The notes under the pieces were generated by a model. It did not search any database. It saw only the letters and a program-made list of their open reading frames with translations, and had not been told where the DNA came from. A stretch of 64,000 nucleotides of DNA from Dryocola clanedunensis subsp. sulfonylureivorans (GTDB taxonomy: Bacteria > Pseudomonadota > Gammaproteobacteria > Enterobacterales > Enterobacteriaceae): the NCBI RefSeq assembly GCF_016756775.1, contig NZ_JAERMU010000007.1, forward strand, positions 62,001 through 126,000, given 5' to 3'. The stretch's first letter is position 1. Every line of letters starts with the position of its first letter. The translations under genes and the position numbers were made by a program. Shown piece by piece: positions 57,025-64,000 of the stretch.

Positions 57025-58853
57025 AAATGTCAGCGCTGCTGCAACAGGCCGTAGGCCAGAAGCTATTCCGTGCGCTGGATGCTCAGTTTGCGATGATGCT
57101 TGCCAGCGACGAGCAGCCGGGTGTCATGCTGGCCGCAGCGCTGGTCAGCCACGATGCAGGTGAAGGGCATGTCTGTCTGCCCCTCAGCCGCCTGAGACCG
57201 AAATATTGTTTCGCAGGGCGGCAGCCGGAGCTGGCGGAGCAGCTGTTTGCTGTCGCGGGTACGGCAGACTGGGTGTCGACGCTGCTGGCTTCACCCGCTG
57301 TCAGTGATAATGACGAGCCCACACCGCTGAAACTCATTGGTGACAGACTCTATCTTAACCGCATGTGGGGCAACGAGCAGTCGGTCGCACGGTTCTTTGG
57401 CGCGCAGAATTGTGCAATGCCCATTGATGAACAGCGGCTGGCGGACGTGCTCAACCAGCTCTTTGACGCTGCGGCAGATACAGACTGGCAAAAAGTTGCG
57501 GCGGCGGTTGCGCTGACCAGAAGGATTTCGGTGATTTCCGGCGGGCCGGGGACGGGGAAGACGACCACGGTTGCAAAACTGCTTGCCGCTCTGGTTCAGC
57601 TTTCAGCCGAAACTCCATTACGTATTCAGCTGGCGGCACCCACCGGCAAAGCGGCCGCACGTTTAACGGAGTCGCTGGGTTCGGCACTGCGCCGCCTGCC
57701 GCTTACCGACAAACAAAAAGCGGCGTTGCCGGATGATGCCTGCACGCTGCACCGTCTGCTGGGCGCGCAGCCGAACAGCCAGCGTTTACGTTATCATTCA
57801 GGAAATCCGCTTCATCTTGACGTGCTGGTGGTGGATGAAGCCTCAATGGTCGATCTGCCGATGATGGCGAAGATCATTGATGCTCTGCCCGCCCATGCCC
57901 GCGTCATCTTCCTGGGGGATCGTGATCAACTGGCATCAGTCGAAGCCGGGGCGGTGCTTGGCGATATCTGCCATTACGTTAATTTGGGCTATTCATCGGG
58001 CCGGGCGCAGGAGCTAAGTCGGATTACCGGGTATTCGCTTCCGCCAGGTGAGAGCGAGCATGCCAGCACTTTGCGCGACGGTTTGTGCATACTGCAAAAG
58101 AGCTACCGTTTCGACAGCCAGTCCGGCATTGGTCAGCTGGCGTTTGCGGTGAACGCCAGCGATGCCCGCAGGGCGCAGTCGACGTTTACTCTCGGCTTTA
58201 GCGATATCGCCAAACGTCCGCTGCGTGAAAGCGAGGACTATGCGCTGATGATGGCTGACGCGGTGGAAGGCTATCGCAATTATCTCGATCTCATCAGGCA
58301 GCACGCGGCGCCGGAACAAATTCTGCAAGCCTTTGGCGAGTATCAGCTGCTGTGTGCGCTGCGGGAAGGGCCATTTGGCGTGAGCGGTCTGAACGAGCGT
58401 ATCGAACAGGCATTGATTCAAAAACGCCTTATTACGCGTCCTGCGCCTGCCATATCGCGCTGGTACAACGGACGCCCGATCATGATCTCCCGTAATGACA
58501 GTGCGCTCGGCTTGTTTAATGGCGACATTGGTATTGCGCTGGAAAGAGAAGGGGGGCTGCGCGTCTGGTTTGCCATGCCCGATGGCAGCGTTAAGTCAGT
58601 GCAGCCCAGCCGTCTGCCGGGACATGATACGGCATTTGCCATGACGGTGCATAAATCTCAGGGATCGGAGTTTGATCATACGGCGCTGGTATTGCCGAAC
58701 CAGTTCACGCCGGTTGTCACGCGGGAACTGGTTTATACCGCCATTACCCGTGCGCGTAAGCGCCTGTCCCTGTATACGGATGATAAGATCTTTGAAAAGG
58801 CAATTGTAACGCGGACGGAAAGGCGCAGCGGATTGATCGAGATCTTTGAGTAA
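57021..58853 (+). CDS. recD: Exodeoxyribonuclease V alpha subunit RecD
   Basis: 5'-to-3' SF1B helicase of RecBCD, 610 residues (608 in E. coli). Walker [11 protein letters not shown] has Lys180; further motifs are [49 protein letters not shown] and [14 protein letters not shown]. Starts at ATGA overlapping the recB stop. A variable insert around 325-350 differs from E. coli. A GGTGGAT palindrome lies just past the stop. Confidence 0.96.
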   Translation: MKMSALLQQAVGQKLFRALDAQFAMMLASDEQPGVMLAAALVSHDAGEGHVCLPLSRLRPKYCFAGRQPELAEQLFAVAGTADWVSTLLASPAVSDNDEPTPLKLIGDRLYLNRMWGNEQSVARFFGAQNCAMPIDEQRLADVLNQLFDAAADTDWQKVAAAVALTRRISVISGGPGTGKTTTVAKLLAALVQLSAETPLRIQLAAPTGKAAARLTESLGSALRRLPLTDKQKAALPDDACTLHRLLGAQPNSQRLRYHSGNPLHLDVLVVDEASMVDLPMMAKIIDALPAHARVIFLGDRDQLASVEAGAVLGDICHYVNLGYSSGRAQELSRITGYSLPPGESEHASTLRDGLCILQKSYRFDSQSGIGQLAFAVNASDARRAQSTFTLGFSDIAKRPLRESEDYALMMADAVEGYRNYLDLIRQHAAPEQILQAFGEYQLLCALREGPFGVSGLNERIEQALIQKRLITRPAPAISRWYNGRPIMISRNDSALGLFNGDIGIALEREGGLRVWFAMPDGSVKSVQPSRLPGHDTAFAMTVHKSQGSEFDHTALVLPNQFTPVVTRELVYTAITRARKRLSLYTDDKIFEKAIVTRTERRSGLIEIFE

Positions 58854-58856
58854 CCT

Positions 58857-58883
58857 GGTGGATGACGCTGACGCTCATCCACC
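58857..58883. repeat. GGTGGATGA palindrome, copy 4
   Basis: GGTGGATGA and TCATCCACC form a perfect 9-bp stem around CGCTGACGC, between convergent recD and argA. No T-run follows. It shares the GGTGGAT core with the copies at 25471 and 29071. Confidence 0.7.
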
Positions 58884-58918
58884 CGTTACGAGACTAAGCG
58901 GGCGTCATCCGAAAGGTT

Positions 58919-60250
58919 TTAGGCCAGATCCGCCATCAAAATCTTTGAACGACGCTGGTAGTTGTACATCTCTTTCTTGCTCTCCGGCAGCAAATCTACA
59001 TCTACTGGCGTGAAGCCACGCTCCTGGAACCAGTGGATGCTGCGGGTGGTGAGCACGAACAGCTTGCTTAGCCCCATCTGCCGCGCCTGGGTTGCAATAC
59101 GTTGCAGCAACACTTCTCCGCGTGACGAACTGCGGTAGTCAGGATGCACCGCCACACAGGCCATTTCACCAATGCCTTCTTCCTGGAACGGATAGAGGGC
59201 CGCGCAGGCGATGGTCAGGTTATCCCGCTGGATGATGGTGAACTTATCAATTTCCATCTCCAGCTGCTCGCGGGAGCGGCGCACCAGAATGCCCTGCTGT
59301 TCCAGCGGTCGAATTAATTCCAGAATACCGCCAATGTCGTTGATGGTGGCGCGGCGGATTTGCTCTGCGCTTTCCATCACAATTTGCGTGCCTATCCCGT
59401 CGCGGGAGAACAGTTCCTGAAGCAGGGCGCCATCTTCCTGATAGCTAATCAGGTGGCTACGACGCACGCCGCTGCGGCAGGCTTTTACCGCGCCACGCAG
59501 GAAGCGTACGGTGCCAGAATGGTAATCTCCTGCGCTCTCCAGCTCTTCAATACGCTTTTGGGCGTCGTTCGGGAACAGCTCGGAGATGATGTGTCCCGAA
59601 TCGTCGATCACCCCCTGCGAAGAGCAAAAGCCAATCATCTTCTCGGCTTTCAGCTTCACCGCAAGCTGGGTGGCCACCTCTTCTGAAGTCAGGTTAAAGC
59701 TCTCACCGGTGACTGAAACCGCCACCGGTCCCAGCAGCACGATGGCGCCGTTATCCAGCTGCCGGTGAATGGCCTCTTCGTCGATGCGGCGAATACGCCC
59801 GCTGTGGCAGTAGTCTATACCGTCGTCCACGCCCAGCGGCTGGGCAATGATAAAATTGCCGCTGACCACGTTGATGTGTGCCCCCTGCAAAGGCGTATTT
59901 CCGAGGCTCATCGAGAGCCGCGCGGTAATATCCAGTTGCAGCAGACCTGCCGCCTGTTTAACCAGCTCCAGGGTTTTGGCATCCGTGACGCGGGTGTATT
60001 TATGGTAAATCGGCTCATGATGGTGGGTTGCCAGATTGGCATCGATTTGCGGGCGCGCGCCATAGACGACCACCAGGCGGATACCCAGACTGTGCAGCAG
60101 GCCAATATCATTGACGATACTGGAGAAGTTCTCATGCTCGATGGCTTCGCCGCCCAGCATGATGACAAACGTTTTTCCCCGATGGGCATTTATATAGGGA
60201 ACAGAATGGCGGAATCCCTGTACCAGTTCGGTTCTGCGCTCCTTCACCAC
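58919..60250 (-). CDS. argA: N-acetylglutamate synthase ArgA
   Basis: First step of arginine biosynthesis: acetyl-CoA plus glutamate. 443 residues as in E. coli. An N-terminal amino-acid-kinase-like domain (about 1-280, the arginine feedback site) is fused to a C-terminal GNAT acetyltransferase domain (about 295-443, with [18 protein letters not shown]). Start is GTG, as in E. coli. Two ARG boxes lie upstream. Confidence 0.97.
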   Translation of the reverse strand: MVKERRTELVQGFRHSVPYINAHRGKTFVIMLGGEAIEHENFSSIVNDIGLLHSLGIRLVVVYGARPQIDANLATHHHEPIYHKYTRVTDAKTLELVKQAAGLLQLDITARLSMSLGNTPLQGAHINVVSGNFIIAQPLGVDDGIDYCHSGRIRRIDEEAIHRQLDNGAIVLLGPVAVSVTGESFNLTSEEVATQLAVKLKAEKMIGFCSSQGVIDDSGHIISELFPNDAQKRIEELESAGDYHSGTVRFLRGAVKACRSGVRRSHLISYQEDGALLQELFSRDGIGTQIVMESAEQIRRATINDIGGILELIRPLEQQGILVRRSREQLEMEIDKFTIIQRDNLTIACAALYPFQEEGIGEMACVAVHPDYRSSSRGEVLLQRIATQARQMGLSKLFVLTTRSIHWFQERGFTPVDVDLLPESKKEMYNYQRRSKILMADLA

Positions 60251-60263
60251 GGCAAACCCTCAT

Positions 60264-60297
60264 TGCATGATTATTCGTTATTTCTGTATTTTTATTC
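60264..60297. promoter_or_regulatory. Two ARG boxes upstream of argA
   Basis: Minus-strand cores GAATAATCATGCA (60264-60276) and GAATAAAAATACA (60285-60297) each match most of the ArgR consensus TGAAT-N4-ATTCA and are 21 bp apart, the typical spacing for a tandem pair bound by one ArgR hexamer. Confidence 0.65.
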
Positions 60298-60484
60298 TTT
60301 TATTGCCCGGCGTGCAAGCAGCAATTTTGGCAAAGTGAATATTTCTTCTTTACGTGACATTCCCATACGTTTCGCAATGTTTACGGATTTTAGGATGACA
60401 GTCAGGACGTGATTCGCTAAAGTTTTCGCCTAAAAATTAGAATCCATGGTTTGTGATTGTTAAAAGTAGTCGCTCAGGAGATAC

Positions 60485-61735
60485 ATGTCAGATTCCAGTC
60501 CCCTTATTAGCCGCCGCCGTTTACTGCAGGGCGCGGGTGCCATGTGGTTGTTGAGCGTAAGCCAGGTAGGTCACGCTGCTTCAAGCCAGGTGGTTGCTGT
60601 ACGCGTCTGGCCGGCCTCGTCTTATACTCGTGTGACGGTGGAATCGAACAAAATGCTTAAGTATAAGCAGTTCGCTTTAAGCAATCCTGAGCGGGTCGTG
60701 GTAGACATCGAAGGGGTTAATCTTAACTCCGTGCTGAAGGGTGTGGGCAACCAGATCCGCGTGGACGATCCTTTTATCAAGTCCGCGCGCGTGGGGCAAT
60801 TCGATCCCAATACCGTGCGTATGGTTTTTGAACTGAAACAAAATGTTACGCCACACCTGTTTGCCCTTGCGCCGGTTGCCGAGTTTAAAGAGCGTCTGGT
60901 GATGGATCTTTATCCGGCAAATATGAATAGCGAGCAGGATCCGCTGCTGGCGCTGCTGGAAGATTACAACAACGGCGAGCTGGACAAGAAGATGCCTGCC
61001 GAGCAGGGGCCTAAGCCTGGTAAAGCAGGCCGCGACAGGCCGATTGTCATCATGCTCGATCCCGGGCACGGCGGGGAAGATCCGGGTGCTATCGGGCCGA
61101 ACAAAACGCGTGAAAAAGATATTGTGCTGAAAATTGCGCGGCGCCTGAAGGCGCTGATCGATAAAGAAGGCAATATGAAGGCCTACATGACCCGCAACGA
61201 GGATGTCTTTATTCCATTAAAAGTGCGTGTCGCGAAAGCCCAAAAACAGCGCGCTGACCTCTTTGTTTCTATCCATGCAGATGCCTTTACCTCTGGTGCC
61301 GCACGCGGTTCATCAGTTTTCGCTCTTTCCACAAAAGGCGCCACCAGTACGGCTGCGAAGTTCCTTGCCCAAACCCAGAATGCCGCGGATTTAATCGGTG
61401 GGGTCAGTAAGAGTGGGGACAAATATCTCGATCACACCATGTTCGATATGGTGCAATCGTTGACGATCAATGACAGCCTGAAGTTCGGCAAAGAAGTGCT
61501 GCACAGGCTGGGTAAGGTCAACAAACTGCATAAAAACAGCGTCGATCAGGCGGGGTTTGCGGTACTGAAAGCACCTGATATTCCGTCGATCCTCGTAGAA
61601 ACGGCGTTTCTCAGTAACAGAGAAGAGGAGCGCAAGCTGCGTACGGCAACCTTCCAGCAGGAAGTGGCGGAGTCGATTCTCGCCGGGATTAAGGCGTATT
61701 TTGCTGATGGGGCGACGCTGGCACGGCGCGGATAG
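60485..61735 (+). CDS. amiC: N-acetylmuramoyl-L-alanine amidase AmiC
   Basis: Periplasmic septal peptidoglycan amidase, activated by NlpD in E. coli; 416 residues (417 in E. coli). Twin-arginine signal SRRRLLQG near residue 9 with cleavage near GHAASS. An AMIN domain (about 35-140) directs it to the septum, and an Amidase_3 domain (about 190-410) has zinc ligands in [12 protein letters not shown] and SIHADAF and the catalytic Glu in VETAFLSN. Divergent from argA. Note that another amidase-system gene, actS, is also in the window. Confidence 0.96.
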   Translation: MSDSSPLISRRRLLQGAGAMWLLSVSQVGHAASSQVVAVRVWPASSYTRVTVESNKMLKYKQFALSNPERVVVDIEGVNLNSVLKGVGNQIRVDDPFIKSARVGQFDPNTVRMVFELKQNVTPHLFALAPVAEFKERLVMDLYPANMNSEQDPLLALLEDYNNGELDKKMPAEQGPKPGKAGRDRPIVIMLDPGHGGEDPGAIGPNKTREKDIVLKIARRLKALIDKEGNMKAYMTRNEDVFIPLKVRVAKAQKQRADLFVSIHADAFTSGAARGSSVFALSTKGATSTAAKFLAQTQNAADLIGGVSKSGDKYLDHTMFDMVQSLTINDSLKFGKEVLHRLGKVNKLHKNSVDQAGFAVLKAPDIPSILVETAFLSNREEERKLRTATFQQEVAESILAGIKAYFADGATLARRG

Positions 61736-61809
61736 CGCGCCGTGGAGTTTTATTCAGGGAGTCTGACGAATTTCAGATACAAAAAAACACCCGTTAAGGT
61801 GTTTAATGT

Positions 61810-61886
<77 letters not shown>

Positions 61887-61948
61887 TCCGAATACTACTT
61901 TACTACCCAAATGGTTTTCACCATTGCGCGAAAACTCAGCGACTTAGT

Positions 61949-62025
<77 letters not shown>

Positions 62026-62096
62026 TCCGGATACTGCTTTTTTAACACAGACTTATGATGATTATTCGTCATCTCGTCAGTCATCAACGATTTAAT

Positions 62097-62173
<77 letters not shown>

Positions 62174-62381
62174 TCCGTGGATGCGCACTATACTCTGCTG
62201 GACTTTTGATGCAACCCTTTTTTTAAAAAATGCTTAAATTGTCACAGGTTGTTGAAAATAGCCGCTTTCTGATTAATTAATACACACCATAGTTTAAGTT
62301 AAAGCGCGACGCGTTTAATTCTTACGTCACGTTTGCTATCTTCCCGTGGCGTATAGCGGCATAAACCAGGTTGAGGCAGTA

Positions 62382-63482
62382 ATGAAAGGAAGTTGGACAA
62401 AGTACCTTATAACAGGCGTGATGGTCATGGCGCTGGCGGCTTGTTCGTCAAAACCGACCGATAAAGGCCAACAGTATAAAGATGGTAAATTCAGCCAACC
62501 TTTCTCGCTGGTCAATCAGCCAGAGGCGGTCGGCGCACCTATTAATGGTGGTGACTTCGCCGAGCAGGTTAACCAGATCCGCTCCGCCTCCCCAAGACTC
62601 TATAATAGTAAGAGCGACATTTATGGCGCGGTGCAGCAATGGCTGCGGGCAGGCGGCGACACCAGAACGCTGAGTCAGTACGGCCTGGATGCCTGGCAGA
62701 TGGAAGGCGCAGACAACTACGGTAACGTGCAGTTCACCGGGTATTACACGCCGGTCGTGCAGGCGCGTTATACCCGTCAGGGTGAGTTCCAGTACCCTAT
62801 TTACCGTATGCCGCCAAAACGTGGGCGTCTGCCGTCCCGTGCAGAGATTTACAGCGGCGCGCTTAGCGACAGCTATATCATCGCCTACAGCAATTCTCTG
62901 ATGGATAACTTCATTATGGACGTGCAGGGCAGCGGCTATATCGACTTCGGCGACGGTCGTCCGTTAACCTTCTTTGGCTACGCAGGCAAAAATGGCCACG
63001 CGTATCGCAGCATTGGCAAAGTGCTTATCGACCGCGGAGAAGTAAAGAAGGAAGATATGTCGATGCAGGCTATCCGTCACTGGGGGGAGACCCACAGCGA
63101 GGCGGAAGTACAGGAGCTGCTGGAGCAGAATCCTTCCTTCGTCTTCTTTAAACCTGCCAGCTACGCACCGGTTAAAGGCGCAAGTGCGGTGCCACTGATT
63201 GGCCGCGCCTCTGTGGCTTCCGACCGCTCTATCGTCCCTGCGGGCACGACAATCCTTGCGGAAGTGCCACTGCTGGACAATAACGGTAAGTTTAACGGGA
63301 AATATGAGCTGCGGGTCATGGTGGCGCTGGATGTCGGCGGAGCGATTAAAGGTCAGCATTTCGATATTTATCAGGGGATTGGGCCAGATGCCGGTCACCG
63401 GGCCGGATGGTATAACCACTATGGCCGGGTTTGGGTGCTGAAGAACGCTCCCGGCGCCGGGGGCAATGTCTTCAACGGCTAA
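62382..63482 (+). CDS. mltA: Membrane-bound lytic murein transglycosylase A
   Basis: Outer-membrane lipoprotein that cleaves peptidoglycan to 1,6-anhydromuropeptides; 366 residues (365 in E. coli). Lipobox LAACSS with Cys20. The MltA domain (about 100-260) and the 3D domain with the catalytic Asp in VALDVGGAIKG and DIYQGIG are intact. GAGG precedes the ATG; an upstream frame start would spoil the signal peptide. Confidence 0.96.
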   Translation: MKGSWTKYLITGVMVMALAACSSKPTDKGQQYKDGKFSQPFSLVNQPEAVGAPINGGDFAEQVNQIRSASPRLYNSKSDIYGAVQQWLRAGGDTRTLSQYGLDAWQMEGADNYGNVQFTGYYTPVVQARYTRQGEFQYPIYRMPPKRGRLPSRAEIYSGALSDSYIIAYSNSLMDNFIMDVQGSGYIDFGDGRPLTFFGYAGKNGHAYRSIGKVLIDRGEVKKEDMSMQAIRHWGETHSEAEVQELLEQNPSFVFFKPASYAPVKGASAVPLIGRASVASDRSIVPAGTTILAEVPLLDNNGKFNGKYELRVMVALDVGGAIKGQHFDIYQGIGPDAGHRAGWYNHYGRVWVLKNAPGAGGNVFNG

Positions 63483-63513
63483 TCGCCGTTTCCCTGCTTT
63501 GTCAGCAATCAAC

Positions 63514-63540
63514 GCGGGCTGTATAATCAGCCCGCTGTTT
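63514..63540 (+). terminator. Hairpin after mltA
   Basis: GCGGGCTG, TATAAT loop, CAGCCCGC then TGTTT, between mltA and tcdA. The stem is perfect; the T-run is short. TATAAT in the loop could also serve as a -10 box for tcdA. Confidence 0.55.
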
Positions 63541-63586
63541 CATGCATAACCCTGTACCCCGCAAAGATCCACCCGAGGAAAACGTC

Positions 63587-64000
63587 ATGTCTGTAGTTCT
63601 CTCCGATGCCTGGCTGCAACGCTTTGGCGGCACTGCCCGTCTCTATGGGCGCGATGCGCTGCAACTCTTTGCCGATGCGCATGTTTGCGTGATTGGTATT
63701 GGCGGCGTTGGCTCATGGGCTGCAGAGGCGCTGGCTCGTACCGGCATTGGCGCATTGACGCTAATCGATATGGACGACGTGTGCGTAACCAACACTAACC
63801 GGCAGATCCACGCCCTGCGTGATAACGTCGGCCAGGCGAAAACAGAGGTGATGGCGGCACGCATCCGTGAAATCAATCCGGAATGCCGTGTGACGGTAGT
63901 GGATGATTTTATTACCGCCGACAATGCCGCGCAGCTTATGAGCCAGGGCTTTAGCTACGTTATCGATGCTATCGACAGCGTGCGTCCAAAAGCGGCGCTG
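63587..64000 (+). CDS. tcdA: tRNA threonylcarbamoyladenosine dehydratase TcdA (CsdL), partial
   Basis: E1-like ATP-dependent enzyme that cyclises t6A37 to ct6A in tRNAs. Only the first 138 codons are in the window; the frame runs off the end. The nucleotide-binding GIGGVGSWAAEALARTGIG, the DMDDVCVTNTNRQ loop and VIDAIDSVRPKAAL are canonical. CGAGGAAAA precedes the ATG. Confidence 0.96.
   Translation, partial: MSVVLSDAWLQRFGGTARLYGRDALQLFADAHVCVIGIGGVGSWAAEALARTGIGALTLIDMDDVCVTNTNRQIHALRDNVGQAKTEVMAARIREINPECRVTVVDDFITADNAAQLMSQGFSYVIDAIDSVRPKAAL

Overview
The window looks like a chromosome segment from an Enterobacteriaceae close to Enterobacter, Lelliottia or Leclercia. Gene order follows the Escherichia coli backbone almost throughout (bglA, yqfA, ygfZ, sdhE-cptA, fldB, xerD-dsbC-recJ-prfB-lysS, actS, glyU, then yqeF, kduD, ygeA, lysR/lysA, galR, omrB, omrA, aas-lplT, tas, ygdR, ygdQ, mutH, rppH-ptsP, lgt-thyA, the ppd genes, recC-ptrA-recB-recD, argA, amiC, three initiator tRNAs, mltA, tcdA). 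Proteins match their E. coli counterparts in length and in the catalytic residues I checked. Genus-level placement is inference.

Region 1 (1-15.3 kb): a tri-haem cytochrome c peroxidase, a beta-glucoside gene with its own RpiR-type regulator and an HD hydrolase, then housekeeping genes for flavinylation (sdhE, cptA), chromosome dimer resolution (xerD), disulfide isomerisation (dsbC), recombination (recJ), translation (prfB with its programmed frameshift, lysS) and septal amidase activation (actS).

Region 2 (15.2-20 kb): tRNA-Gly(CCC), glyU, a known island hotspot (ETT2 sits here in E. coli). It carries a small, visibly lower-GC accessory patch: an inverted fragment of the tRNA 5' end, an unrecognised 216-residue protein gene convergent with a 71-residue two-helix membrane protein, a decayed IS3-family element, and a nickel/cobalt efflux pair (rcnA/rcnR) with two textbook RcnR operators. 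No integrase and no second attachment site were seen.

Region 3 (20-33 kb): a rearranged stretch. A DgcP-like diguanylate cyclase, thiolase yqeF, kduD and kdgF (uronate catabolism, both preceded by KdgR-like palindromes), an O-antigen chain-length gene of the FepE type, ygeA, an MFS exporter where E. coli has araE, lysR/lysA, an additional LacI-type regulator, and galR with an autoregulatory operator. The paired small RNAs omrB and omrA follow.

Region 4 (33-64 kb): conserved backbone: lysophospholipid salvage (aas-lplT), mismatch repair (mutH), a DARS2-like DnaA-box cluster between mutH and rppH, RNA 5'-end processing, nitrogen PTS, lipoprotein lipidation, thymidylate synthesis, minor pseudopilins, RecBCD with protease III, arginine entry enzyme argA with two ARG boxes, amidase amiC, three tandem initiator tRNAs, lytic transglycosylase mltA and the start of tcdA, cut by the window end.

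The best candidate for something undescribed is the convergent 216/71-residue gene pair at glyU, whose layout resembles a membrane-active toxin with its immunity protein. That is a layout-based inference only. Other points worth following are a 29-residue ORF with a perfect Shine-Dalgarno overlapping kduD, a large palindrome in front of bglA, and a family of short GTAGGG-bordered intergenic palindromes.
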